NCBI GenBank assembly: GCA_002328835.1
Contig: DCWN01000025.1
Span: 80,609-107,019 of the forward strand
DNA length: 26,411 nucleotides
Source of the DNA: Acidobacteria bacterium UBA2161
GTDB lineage: Bacteria; Acidobacteriota; Vicinamibacteria; Vicinamibacterales; UBA823
Reading direction: 5' to 3'
The translations under genes were made by a program, and so were the position numbers. The notes under the pieces were generated by a model. It saw nothing but the letters and a program-made list of their open reading frames with translations. It made no database searches and was not told the origin of the DNA. Below are positions 1 through 7,513 of this stretch, piece by piece (position 1 is the first letter of the stretch; each line of letters begins with the position of its first letter).

Positions 1-23
1 CGCGAGGGGCCGAGCGGGGGCTT

Positions 24-40
24 GGGGCGCAAGGCGCCCC
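24..40 (-). terminator. Hairpin after the ADOP permease gene, possible terminator
   Basis: A perfect 7-bp GC-only stem (GGGGCGC at 24-30 with GCGCCCC at 34-40, loop AAG) lies 15 bases beyond the stop codon of the permease gene. There is no T-tract on the minus strand after it, so it is either a hairpin that protects the 3' end or a weak or Rho-assisted terminator, not a classical intrinsic one. No other feature is visible in bases 1-54. Confidence 0.4.
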
Positions 41-54
41 ATCCAGTCAATGAT

Positions 55-2538
55 CTACTCGACCCGCAGCGCCGTGACCGGATCGATCCGGGTGGCTCGA
101 CGCGCCGGGACGTAGCTGGCCAGCGCGGCGACGGCCAGCAGGAGCACGGCCACCGTGGCGAAGACGGTCGGATCCGTCGGCGCGACGCCGTAGAGCAGGC
201 TCTCGAGCATCCGCGACAGGATCCACGCGCCGACCAACCCGACGGCGACGCCAATCGAGGCCAGCGCCAGTCCGCTGCCAACGACGAGTCTGCGCAGACC
301 GCCCGGGTCGGCGCCGAGGGCCATCCGGATGCCGAGTTCGGCCGTTCGCTGCGTGACGGTGTAGCTGAGCACACCGTAGATGCCGATCGCTGCGAGGGCC
401 AGCGCGACGGCGGCGAAGATTCCGAGGACGAGCATGGTGAACCGCCGCTCGGCGATCGAGCGTGAGACAGTCTCCGTGAGTGGCTCCACGCCGAAGACCG
501 CCAACGCTGGGTCCACGGCCGCGATGGCCCGCCGAAGCGGACCGGCGAGTTGCCGCGGGTCGCCGGCGGTGCGGGCGAGGAGGACCCCCGCTCCGTTGGT
601 GCGCGGCAACTGGGCCAATGGCAGGTAGAGCCCGAGCGGCGGCGCTTCGGTCAGACCGTGGAAGTACTCGTTCCCGACGATCCCGACGATCGGCCGCGGC
701 GTGCCGAATAGCCGGATCTCGGCGCCGAGCGGATCTCGGTTGCCGAAGAACCGGCGAGCCGACGCTTCGTTGATGACCGCCACCGCGGGGTCGAACGTTC
801 CGTCGGCATCGCGGAAGAGGCGACCCCGGATGAGCGGGATGCCGACCGTGTCGAAGTAGCCGGGGGTAACACTGCGCACTGAGATCTCCGGCCAGGTGCT
901 GGCCTCGGCCTCGCGGCCGACGACGGCGAACGAATTCGTGAAGCCTGCGTCGAGCGGATGGTTGCCTCCGATCGCGGCCGCCTCGACGCCGGGCAGCGCC
1001 TGGGCGCGCTCGAGCAGCCGACGCGTGAATGCGTGCTGTTCGCTGAAGTCGGGCCAGCGGTCGAAGTCGATCGGGTAGCGGCTCTGCGGCAGGTGGTACT
1101 CGGCCTTCATGGCGCCGCCGGCCGTGAAGCCGGGGTCGATCTGTTGTAGCTGCCAGAAGCTCTTGATCAGCAGTCTAGCGCCGACCACGAGAATGACGGC
1201 GAGCGCCAGTTCGGCGACGACGAGCGCCGAGCGCATCCGGCGGCGTTCGCGGCCGGCCGAGGCCCCGTGGCCGCCCTCACCCTTGAGCGCCGACTGGAGA
1301 TCGACATGGCGGGCCTGCAGCGTCGGCACCAGGCCAAAGAGCAGGCTGACGCCGATCGACACGGCGAGCGTCACGGCGAGGACCCGGAGATCGATCGTGG
1401 CCTCGACGATCCGCGGGATGGCGGCCGGCGCGAGGCCGAGCAGCGCACGGAGGCCGGCCTGCGCGACCCCGACGCCGAGCGCGGCGGCAACGCCGGTGAG
1501 GAGCAGGCTCTCGACGAGGAACTGGCGGGCGAGACGGCGCCCGCCCGCGCCAAGCGCCGTCCTGATCGCGACCTCCCGACGCCGCGCGGCGCCGCGCGCG
1601 AGCAGGAAATTCGCCACGTTCGCGCAGGCGACCAGCAGCACGAGCGAGACCGCCCCGAGCAGCACCAGCAGGGCCGGCCGGATGGGCCCGAAGACGACTG
1701 TGTCGAGCGGCTCGACGAACGTGCCGCGGCCGTCGTTCTCGGGGTAGTCGCGTTCGAGGTCGGCGGCGATGGCGCCGACCTCTTCCTGCGCCGTGACGAC
1801 GCTCGCACCGTCCGCGAGGCGGCCGACGACGAGAATCGGATGTGTCTGGCGGGGATAGACCTCCTCGGAGGCCTGTAGCGGCATCCAGACGTCGACGTCG
1901 ACGCGCGCGCCGCGCTCGGCGAACGAACGCCCGTACTTCGCCGACGAGAGGATCTGGAAGATCCCAAAGTCGGACGCCGACGGCATCACGCCGATGACGG
2001 TGACGGCGCGGTCGTCGAGTTGGATCGTCCGCCCCACGACATCGGGTTCGCGCGACAGGGCACGGGTCCAGAAACCCTCACTGACCAGGGCGACTTGCGG
2101 CCCGCCGGCGGCGGCTTCGACCTCGGTGAACACCCGGCCGACGATCGGTTCGAGACCCAGCGTCGAGAAGAAGTCGCCGGTCACCCCAAGCGCGGGCAAC
2201 CGCTGGGCGTCGCCGCTGGCCGGCGTGTGATTCACTTCACGACCGGTGAACGCGCCCCAGGCGTCGAGTTGCGCGCTGCGGTCCTGGAAGTCCAGGTAGT
2301 CGGGCCACGAGGCGGGCTCGCGGGTCGTCCCGCTGTTCCGGTCGGTCTCCCAGACCATCACGAGCCGATCGAGCGCCGCGACCGGGGCCTGTCGCAGCAG
2401 GACGCCGTCGACGACGCTGAAGATCGCGGTATTGGCGCCGATGCCGAGTGCGAGCGTTACGATCGCGACGGCGGCGAAGCCGGGGTTGCGCGCCAGCGCG
2501 CGCCCGGCGTATTTCACGTCGGTCAGCAGTTCATTCAT
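55..2538 (-). CDS. ADOP-type ABC transporter permease (MacB/FtsX family)
   Basis: An 827-residue inner-membrane protein built as a duplicated MacB_PCD plus FtsX unit. It has an N-terminal helix (about 20-45, with the family hallmark LALGIGANTAIFS), a first periplasmic domain to about 280, a three-helix FtsX block (about 285-410), then a second helix, second periplasmic domain and second FtsX block (about 700-820) ending in the typical RIDPVTALRVE tail. This architecture is the acidobacterial duplicated orphan permease. Such proteins are thought to act with separately encoded ATPases in export of peptides or lipoproteins, or in cell-envelope mechanotransmission; the substrate is unknown. No ATPase or adaptor gene is adjacent, which is normal for the family. 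The ATG at 2538 is preceded by GGAG at a spacing of 8. A palindrome over the upstream promoter suggests PadR-type control. Confidence 0.93.
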   Translation of the reverse strand: MNELLTDVKYAGRALARNPGFAAVAIVTLALGIGANTAIFSVVDGVLLRQAPVAALDRLVMVWETDRNSGTTREPASWPDYLDFQDRSAQLDAWGAFTGREVNHTPASGDAQRLPALGVTGDFFSTLGLEPIVGRVFTEVEAAAGGPQVALVSEGFWTRALSREPDVVGRTIQLDDRAVTVIGVMPSASDFGIFQILSSAKYGRSFAERGARVDVDVWMPLQASEEVYPRQTHPILVVGRLADGASVVTAQEEVGAIAADLERDYPENDGRGTFVEPLDTVVFGPIRPALLVLLGAVSLVLLVACANVANFLLARGAARRREVAIRTALGAGGRRLARQFLVESLLLTGVAAALGVGVAQAGLRALLGLAPAAIPRIVEATIDLRVLAVTLAVSIGVSLLFGLVPTLQARHVDLQSALKGEGGHGASAGRERRRMRSALVVAELALAVILVVGARLLIKSFWQLQQIDPGFTAGGAMKAEYHLPQSRYPIDFDRWPDFSEQHAFTRRLLERAQALPGVEAAAIGGNHPLDAGFTNSFAVVGREAEASTWPEISVRSVTPGYFDTVGIPLIRGRLFRDADGTFDPAVAVINEASARRFFGNRDPLGAEIRLFGTPRPIVGIVGNEYFHGLTEAPPLGLYLPLAQLPRTNGAGVLLARTAGDPRQLAGPLRRAIAAVDPALAVFGVEPLTETVSRSIAERRFTMLVLGIFAAVALALAAIGIYGVLSYTVTQRTAELGIRMALGADPGGLRRLVVGSGLALASIGVAVGLVGAWILSRMLESLLYGVAPTDPTVFATVAVLLLAVAALASYVPARRATRIDPVTALRVE

Positions 2539-2555
2539 GGTGGGCGCTCCGGTAT

Positions 2556-2585
2556 ATGCTAGTTTATTAGCACTTGAGATGCCAA
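2556..2585 (-). promoter_or_regulatory. Putative ADOP promoter with overlapping palindromic operator
   Basis: On the minus strand TTGGCA (2580-2585) lies 18 bases from TAGCAT (2556-2561), giving a short leader with GGAG before the ATG at 2538. The interrupted palindrome TGCTAGTTTATTAGCA (2557-2572; arms TGCTA/TAGCA, 12 of 16 positions symmetric) covers the spacer and -10 box, which is where a repressor would sit. It resembles the palindrome before the PadR gene at 7404-7417 (shared GCTAGT and TATTA blocks). A second -35-like TTGACA lies at 2602-2607 but has no good -10 partner. The assignment to PadR is inferred. Confidence 0.4.
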
Positions 2586-2630
2586 GAACTTAACATACCC
2601 CTGTCAACCGCGAACACGACACTCGGGCGG

Positions 2631-3764
2631 CTACGGCCCGAGCCACGAGCCCAGCGCGACGCCAACGAATGTCGCCGTGGCGTAGCCGAGCGTGCCGCAA
2701 AGGATGGCGGGGATGACCAGGCCGTGCCAGCCGCGCGCCGTCGCCATCGCCGCCGCCGTTGTCGGCCCGCCGGCATTGGCGTTCGAAGCGACGACGATCT
2801 CCGCGAGGTCGAGTTTCAAGAGGGCGCCGGCCGCCAGCAGGAACAGGAGATGCACGCTCAGAATGACCGCGGCGAAGAGGAACAAGGCCGGGCCGGTGCG
2901 GATGACGACCGCGATGTTCGCACTCGCGCCGATTGTCGCGAAGAAGAGCTGCATCATCACGGTCCCGATCTCCTGCGCCCCACCCAGGCGCCCGAGGCGA
3001 GACGGCAGCGTCGTCGCCGCAGCGACCGCGAGGGCGGTGAGGAGGAGGATACCGCCGCCATCCCAGCCGAATGCGGAGGCCAGCGTGTAGCCGAGACCGC
3101 AGCAGACCGCTGCGATCGCGAGTGACGTCATCATGCTGGGGACCGTGATCGGATCGGCGGCGAGTCCGGCGGCGACCGTGGCTGGAGTACCCACGGTGTG
3201 GCGCTCAGGGTAGTACCGGCGCAGGACGGCCACGGATGGCAGCGTGAAGAGCACGAGAAAATAGAGTGTCATCACCAGATTGTCCGCCGCTACGCCGGCC
3301 GTGAGCAGATCGCCCGACCTGAGGCCAAGCGCCTCGGCGGCGCCAGCGTAGTTCAACGACCCTCCCACGAACGTGGCGGCGAATATTCCGGCCAGCCGCC
3401 ACCCGTCGTTGGGGAGCGGCACCACCGCGAACGCCAGCAGGGTGCCGAGCACCGTGCCGACGGCGCCACACCCGAACGCGACGAGTGTCGGTCCCGCCTC
3501 GCGCACGATCCGCCGAAGGTCGGCCTTGAACAGCAGCAGCGGAATCGCCAGCGGCACGATGTAGCTCCAGACGATGTCGTAGACCGGCGCCGTGACCGGT
3601 ATGACGTTGAGGTTCGACAGGACGAAGGTCGACGTGATCGCGACGATCACACCGGAGACCCGGGCACCCCATCGGGTGTTCGCTTCTGCCCAGAAGCCGA
3701 ACGCCGCCGCCGACAGCAGCACGGCCAGAAGCGCCCAGGTGTCGTTGGGAGTGATGAGCGGCAT
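2631..3764 (-). CDS. DUF819 family integral membrane protein
   Basis: A 377-residue, strongly hydrophobic protein with about ten or more predicted transmembrane helices and no large soluble domain. The N-terminal pattern MPLITPNDTWALLAVLLSAAAFGFW, the ATFVGGSLNYAGAAEALG segment and the VVASNANAGGPTTAAAMA segment are typical of DUF819 proteins (related in fold to YjcL). These polytopic proteins are widespread in bacteria and have no established substrate. The two glycine- and asparagine-rich re-entrant-like segments (about residues 133-150 and 325-342) recall elevator-type transporters, so a transporter role is a reasonable guess but not shown. The gene ends 93 bases before the ADOP start and may be read with it, though the ADOP gene has its own promoter-like sequence. 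Confidence 0.88.
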   Translation of the reverse strand: MPLITPNDTWALLAVLLSAAAFGFWAEANTRWGARVSGVIVAITSTFVLSNLNVIPVTAPVYDIVWSYIVPLAIPLLLFKADLRRIVREAGPTLVAFGCGAVGTVLGTLLAFAVVPLPNDGWRLAGIFAATFVGGSLNYAGAAEALGLRSGDLLTAGVAADNLVMTLYFLVLFTLPSVAVLRRYYPERHTVGTPATVAAGLAADPITVPSMMTSLAIAAVCCGLGYTLASAFGWDGGGILLLTALAVAAATTLPSRLGRLGGAQEIGTVMMQLFFATIGASANIAVVIRTGPALFLFAAVILSVHLLFLLAAGALLKLDLAEIVVASNANAGGPTTAAAMATARGWHGLVIPAILCGTLGYATATFVGVALGSWLGP

Positions 3765-3778
3765 TAGAGAATGCGTAG

Positions 3779-3841
3779 CGCAGGACTTGCCACACCTGCC
3801 AGAACCAATCGACGCCTAGACCCCCGAAGCAAAGTCCTGCG
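3779..3841 (-). repeat. Long inverted repeat in the leader of the DUF819 gene
   Basis: CGCAGGACTTGC (3779-3790) is matched by GCAAAGTCCTGCG (3829-3841) as an inverted repeat with one bulged base and a 38-base loop. In the minus-strand transcript it would fold about 14 bases before the DUF819 start codon and could affect its translation, or act as an attenuator. The 191-base gap 3765-3955 that contains it has lower GC than the genes and no convincing gene. Confidence 0.4.
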
Positions 3842-3926
3842 AGGGCGAGCCAGAGGCGAAGCCCTACTCCTAGAGGCATGAGACTACGAGCATTCGCCCG
3901 GCCGGCGCAAACGTGACTAGTGTCTT

Positions 3927-3951
3927 GCTAGAATCGGCGTTCCCGAAGGAG
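3927..3951 (+). promoter_or_regulatory. Extended -10 promoter and Shine-Dalgarno of the M20 gene
   Basis: TGC-TAGAAT (-10 at 3929-3934) forms an extended -10 element, with a predicted start near 3941. The resulting leader is about 15 bases and holds AAGGAG (3946-3951) 4 bases before the ATG at 3956. No convincing -35 hexamer is seen, as expected for an extended -10 promoter. The TAGAAT core recurs before the RND and GlnRS genes. Confidence 0.5.
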
Positions 3952-3955
3952 ACCG

Positions 3956-5125
3956 ATGCCTGTCGATCACGCGCTAGCCGTCAGCCTGCTGCAGGACCTT
4001 GTCCGTATCCCGTCGGTGAATCCCGACCTCGTGCCCGGCGCGCCGGGTGAAGCCGACGTGGCGGCCTATATCGCCGACGCGCTGCGGTCATGGGGGCTGA
4101 CGGTTGACGTCGTCGAGGCCGCGGCCGGGCGACCGAACGTCGTCGCGACGCTGAAGGGCTCCGGTGGCGGCCGGACGCTTCTCTTCAATGGCCACATGGA
4201 CACGGTGGGCGTCGAGGGTATGGCGGAGCCATACTCGGGCGAACTGCGTGACGGCCGCGTGTACGGCCGTGGGGCGATCGACATGAAGGGATCGCTCGCC
4301 GCGACGATGGCGGCGACCAAGGCGCTCATCGATGACGGGGCGCAGTTGCACGGCGACGTGGTCTTCACCTACGTCGCCGACGAGGAGTACGCCAGCCTCG
4401 GGACCGAGCGAGTGGTGGCCGACATCGCCTCGGGGCGCCTGCCGCGTCCCGAGGCCGCCGTGAACACCGAGCCGACCGGCCTGCGGGTCGGACTGGGCCA
4501 CAAGGGGTTCACCTGGGTCGAGGTCACGACGGAAGGGAAGGCGGCGCACGGGTCTCGCCCGGACCTGGGCGTCGACGCGATCGTGAAGATGGGGAAGGTC
4601 CTCGTCGAGGTCGACCGGTGGCAGGCCAGACTCGAGGCCGGCGACCGGCATCCTCTGCTCGGGCCCGGTTCCGTTCATGCCTCGCTCATCGACGGCGGTC
4701 GTGAGATGTCGTCGTATCCCGATCGCTGCACGCTGAAGCTCGAGCGCCGGACCGTGCCACCCGAGACCGCCGACACCGTTACCGCCGAGGTCGGCGGAAT
4801 GCTCGATCGGCTCGCCGCGGCCGACCCGACGTTCGCGGCGTCGTCGACGGTCACGTTCGTGCGCAATCCATGGCAGGCTGATCTCGGTTCAGAGATCGTC
4901 AGCACGACCACCGTGGCCATTGCGACGGTCACCGACGCTCCGGCCGAGACGATGACCCAGACCGGCTGGCTCGATTCGGCGCTCCTGGGCGATGCCGAGA
5001 TCCCGACGGTCATCTGCGGACCGCGCGGTGATGGCCTCCACGCCGTCGATGAGTCGGTCGAGGCGGCGTCACTCGGGATCTGCGCCGAGATCTACGAGCA
5101 GATCATCCGTCAGTTCTGTGGCTGA
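3956..5125 (+). CDS. M20 family metallopeptidase/deacylase (ArgE/DapE/CPG2-like)
   Basis: A 389-residue cytosolic di-zinc hydrolase. The metal-site motifs of the M20 family are all present: H80-x-D82 in LLFNGHMDTV, bridging D109 in GRGAIDMKG, the DEE triad with general base E143 and ligand E144, a carboxylate in NTEPTGL (E172), and the distal histidine in the C-terminal LHAVDE segment. The dimerisation domain lies at about 180-290 and begins with the typical GHKGFTWVEV strand. Family members remove acyl groups from amino acids (acetylornithine, succinyl-diaminopimelate) or cleave dipeptides and C-terminal glutamate; the sequence alone does not decide between these. It is monocistronic with a strong ribosome binding site and converges with the next gene, leaving only 11 bases between stop codons. 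Confidence 0.92.
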   Translation: MPVDHALAVSLLQDLVRIPSVNPDLVPGAPGEADVAAYIADALRSWGLTVDVVEAAAGRPNVVATLKGSGGGRTLLFNGHMDTVGVEGMAEPYSGELRDGRVYGRGAIDMKGSLAATMAATKALIDDGAQLHGDVVFTYVADEEYASLGTERVVADIASGRLPRPEAAVNTEPTGLRVGLGHKGFTWVEVTTEGKAAHGSRPDLGVDAIVKMGKVLVEVDRWQARLEAGDRHPLLGPGSVHASLIDGGREMSSYPDRCTLKLERRTVPPETADTVTAEVGGMLDRLAAADPTFAASSTVTFVRNPWQADLGSEIVSTTTVAIATVTDAPAETMTQTGWLDSALLGDAEIPTVICGPRGDGLHAVDESVEAASLGICAEIYEQIIRQFCG

Positions 5126-5136
5126 ATCGCGGAGGC

Positions 5137-5961
5137 TCAGCCCGCGGTGACCACGTCGAGCAGCACCGCCCAGCCGTCGGGTCCGCGCGACCAGACGCGA
5201 AGATACCCGCCCGCGGCGCCGCCGGCCACCTCTGCCGAACCGTAGCCGTAGCCCAGGTCGCCCGATCGAGCGATGACGACGTCGACCTGCTCACGGACGA
5301 CAGCTTCTCTCGCGGCCAGGTCGACGACAGCCTCGGCTCCGATGCGCGGGGCCTGACCATTCCGCCAAGCCTCCACCGCCGGATGCATCCGATCGATGGC
5401 CTCGGCTGTCTGGTCCGCGTTGCGGAGTGCGTCGAGTCGGGCGTCGACCGCCTGCTCCGAGAGATCGATTCCGCCAGTGCGTGGTGTGAGCGAACCGGCC
5501 TCGACCGATACCGGCCAGTCGAGGTCGTTCGGCGCCGCCGTGCCGATGTCGGCCACGACCCGCCAGGAGCCTTCGATCGTCCGCTGCCAGAGCGTGACGT
5601 ACCGGCCGAAGGTGCGGCCGCCCTCGGCGTCGGTCCGACGCCAAACGCCGACGGTGAGGCCGAGATCGCCGGCCTGCGACAGCTCGGCGCGTGTGGGAGC
5701 CCATTCCAGCGTGATGCCATCGTCGGACTGCCGCGCGACGGTGTCCCAGCCGTTGACCGGCCCGGGCCGGAAGATGACCGCGTCACGCGTCAGGTAGGTG
5801 CGAAACGCCGCTCGCGATCCGAGCTCGACAGAGGCCGCGGCGAAGCGGCGCTCGGTGTCGACTAGCGACCGGTACCGGCGTCCGACCTGATTGGGGTCCT
5901 GGGCGGCGAGGCCCGTGCCCAGGCCGACGAGCGCGACGATGGTGACGAGCGAGCGCGCCAT
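5137..5961 (-). CDS. Secreted protein with two NTF2-like (SnoaL/DUF4440) repeats
   Basis: A 274-residue protein with a short signal peptide (MARSLVTIVALVGLGTGLAAQ, cleavage near residue 20). The first half starts with an amphipathic helix (VDTERRFAAAS) and continues through strands to TLWQRTIEGSWRVVADIG, the typical course of a DUF4440/SnoaL-like cone fold. The second half repeats the end of this pattern (SGDLGYGYGSAEV, then YLRVWSRGPDGWAVLLDV), so two NTF2-like domains in tandem are likely. Such exported domains often bind small ligands; no enzymatic residues can be assigned. It is the third gene of an operon, 19 bases after the membrane-protein gene and downstream of PadR, and so probably under PadR control. 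Function unknown. Confidence 0.75.
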   Translation of the reverse strand: MARSLVTIVALVGLGTGLAAQDPNQVGRRYRSLVDTERRFAAASVELGSRAAFRTYLTRDAVIFRPGPVNGWDTVARQSDDGITLEWAPTRAELSQAGDLGLTVGVWRRTDAEGGRTFGRYVTLWQRTIEGSWRVVADIGTAAPNDLDWPVSVEAGSLTPRTGGIDLSEQAVDARLDALRNADQTAEAIDRMHPAVEAWRNGQAPRIGAEAVVDLAAREAVVREQVDVVIARSGDLGYGYGSAEVAGGAAGGYLRVWSRGPDGWAVLLDVVTAG

Positions 5962-5980
5962 GGTTTCGGGTCCGGGCTGA

Positions 5981-6835
5981 TTATGCTCTGGTCCGACGAG
6001 CGTGCGGCAGAAAAACGTACGCGATCGCCAGGCCGTAGACGAAGTTCGACCAGCCGACCTCGAACATGTGCCAGAAGCGGATTGAGGTGGGCATGTACGG
6101 GCTGGGCACGACGAGCCCGCCGATCCCCCGGATCAAGCAGAGGGCGGTGCCGGCCGTGATGCCGGCTCTCAGCCAGCCGCCCGGAACGAGCCGCAGGAAC
6201 GGCAGAGTGATCAGCGCGAACAAGACGCCGTTCAGGTACTCCCACTCGAAGAACAGCAGGCCGAGGCGCTGTTGTGCCTCGTGCTCTGCGTAGAACTCCC
6301 GCACGAACGGCCAGATGATCAAGCCGGCGACGAGCAGGAAGACCAGATAGACGCAGCCGATCGCCGGGATCCGCCAGAGCCAGCCAAGATCCGACAACCC
6401 GAAGCCGGCGGGCCGTTCCCGCGTCGGGTCGGCGGCTTCCCGCCCCAGGAGGACCGCGGCGGCTGCGGCGAGCACCGCCGAGGCGCAGAGAAGTTGGAGG
6501 AGCACACCCGTGAACCGGGCCGCACTTACGTCGGGCTCGAAGAAGTACGCGGCCTGGGCCTGGGCCGCGAATCTGAGTCCGGCGAGGATGATGAAGAACG
6601 CGACAAAGAGCTTTTCGGCATCCGCCCGCACCCGTCGTGCGACGAAGGCGAGCGCCCAGACGGTGATGAAGGCGCTGACGAGCGCCCAGCCGAGGCGGCT
6701 CGCGATCGGCAAGCTGGCGGGCGACAGCCCGAACAGTTGCGCGAAGAGGGGACCGATGAGCAATTCGTTGATGAGCGTGAATCCCGCGGCGACCGCGGCG
6801 ACTCGGGACCACGGAAACGCAGATGTTGTCGTCAT
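5981..6835 (-). CDS. Polytopic membrane protein of unknown function, PadR-linked
   Basis: A 284-residue protein with about eight hydrophobic helices (roughly 10-30, 48-66, 75-95, 108-130, 155-177, 195-213, 225-243 and 258-276) joined by short loops, and a basic C-terminal end (HARRTRA). I do not recognise a characterised family. The start ATG at 6835 overlaps the stop of the PadR gene as ATGA, so the two are translationally coupled. A PadR regulator followed immediately by a membrane protein is a common arrangement in which the regulator controls an export or membrane-stress function, but no transport motif is visible here. The coding frame is uniform, with no break. Confidence 0.75.
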   Translation of the reverse strand: MTTTSAFPWSRVAAVAAGFTLINELLIGPLFAQLFGLSPASLPIASRLGWALVSAFITVWALAFVARRVRADAEKLFVAFFIILAGLRFAAQAQAAYFFEPDVSAARFTGVLLQLLCASAVLAAAAAVLLGREAADPTRERPAGFGLSDLGWLWRIPAIGCVYLVFLLVAGLIIWPFVREFYAEHEAQQRLGLLFFEWEYLNGVLFALITLPFLRLVPGGWLRAGITAGTALCLIRGIGGLVVPSPYMPTSIRFWHMFEVGWSNFVYGLAIAYVFLPHARRTRA

Positions 6836-7398
6836 GATCTCTTCCTTCCACGACGTCGAGTAGTGCGGAGTTGCTGCTCAGCGCGCCGTGCCCACGCGGC
6901 CCGCCCGCGCAGGCCTTCGAGGCCGCTCTCGAGCGCCAGCCTGGCGTGCGTGGACATGCTCCGGGCGTCGAGGAACGGCTCGATCGACGTGGCGTACCCG
7001 TCGAGTGACTCCGACATCGTTGTCAGGAACCGGTCGATCTGGCTCGGCGGGAGCACGCCGTCCATCAACGCGAACCGCAGCATCAGCTCCCGCTCCCTGA
7101 GCGCGACATCCTCGACAGTGACTGGCGGAGCCAGCCATCGGCGGAGTGCTTCGCGGCCACGAGAGGTCAGGCAATAGACGCGACGTGGCCGCAGCGACCG
7201 CTGTCGTTCGACCACGCCCCGGATCAGCCCGCCACGCTCGAGCTTCCGCAGTGCCGGGTAGACGGCGCCGGGGCTACCGCTGTACTGGCGCATCGGCGTC
7301 GTCTGGAACGTCTTCATGAGGGCGTAGCCGCTGAGCGGTGCCCGCTGGATCAGGCCCAGCAGTGCGTAGGCGAGGGTCGCCAGCGGTCTGGAAACCAT
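6832..7398 (-). CDS. PadR family transcriptional regulator
   Basis: A 188-residue DNA-binding protein. Residues 1-90 are a winged helix-turn-helix of PadR type: LAYALLGLIQRAPLSGYALMKTF, the SPGAVYPALRKLERGGLI recognition-helix region, and the RRVYCLTSRGREALRRWL wing. The remainder is the usual helical Vir_act_alpha_C dimerisation domain, ending in an arginine- and lysine-rich tail (TRRRGRKRS). PadR proteins are homodimeric repressors that bind short palindromes and are often released by small hydrophobic ligands. The gene leads a minus-strand operon with the eight-helix protein (ATGA overlap) and the NTF2-like secreted protein. A perfect palindrome over its own -10 box indicates autorepression. 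There is no ribosome binding site before the ATG, so a leaderless transcript is likely. Confidence 0.93.
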   Translation of the reverse strand: MVSRPLATLAYALLGLIQRAPLSGYALMKTFQTTPMRQYSGSPGAVYPALRKLERGGLIRGVVERQRSLRPRRVYCLTSRGREALRRWLAPPVTVEDVALRERELMLRFALMDGVLPPSQIDRFLTTMSESLDGYATSIEPFLDARSMSTHARLALESGLEGLRGRAAWARRAEQQLRTTRRRGRKRS

Positions 7399-7403
7399 AC
7401 GGC

Positions 7404-7435
7404 TAGTAATATTACTAATCGTAATAAGGTGTCAA
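7404..7435 (-). promoter_or_regulatory. PadR operon promoter with perfect 14-bp palindromic operator
   Basis: On the minus strand TTGACA (7430-7435) stands 18 bases before TATTAC (7406-7411). The perfect palindrome TAGTAATATTACTA (7404-7417) covers the -10 box. A start about 7 bases after the -10 falls at about 7399, next to the ATG at 7398, predicting a leaderless message. The AT-rich palindrome stands out sharply from its GC-rich surroundings. Autorepression by PadR is the simplest reading. Confidence 0.65.
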
Positions 7436-7463
7436 GGCTCGGCGCTCATCCGCCTCACCCCAG

Positions 7464-7486
7464 CCCTCTCCCCGCTGGGGAGTGGG
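7464..7486. repeat. REP-like GC-rich hairpin between the RidA and PadR transcription units
   Basis: CTCCCC (7468-7473) pairs with GGGGAG (7477-7482) around the loop GCT. After one mismatch the stem is extended by CCC/GGG (7464-7466 with 7484-7486). The flanking text, cctcaccccagccctctcc, looks like the intergenic REP-type palindromes found in multiple copies in many GC-rich genomes. It lies between the end of the RidA gene and the PadR promoter, so it may help end RidA transcription, although it lacks a T-tract. Confidence 0.45.
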
Positions 7487-7513
7487 GTCCTCAGTGGCAG
7501 CGGAACCTGGCGC

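Noticed and set aside
3205..3879. Minus-strand frame starting MPLGVGLRLWLALAGLCFGG, hydrophobic at its start, upstream of DUF819
   Set aside because: Only the first 40 codons look protein-like; their third positions are not GC-biased as in the real genes, and the frame then runs out of phase through the DUF819 gene as an arginine-rich shadow.
3911..3934. CTAG-tgtcttg-CTAG near the M20 promoter as a third PadR site
   Set aside because: It shares only the CTAG blocks, with different spacing from the two palindromes; too weak to claim.
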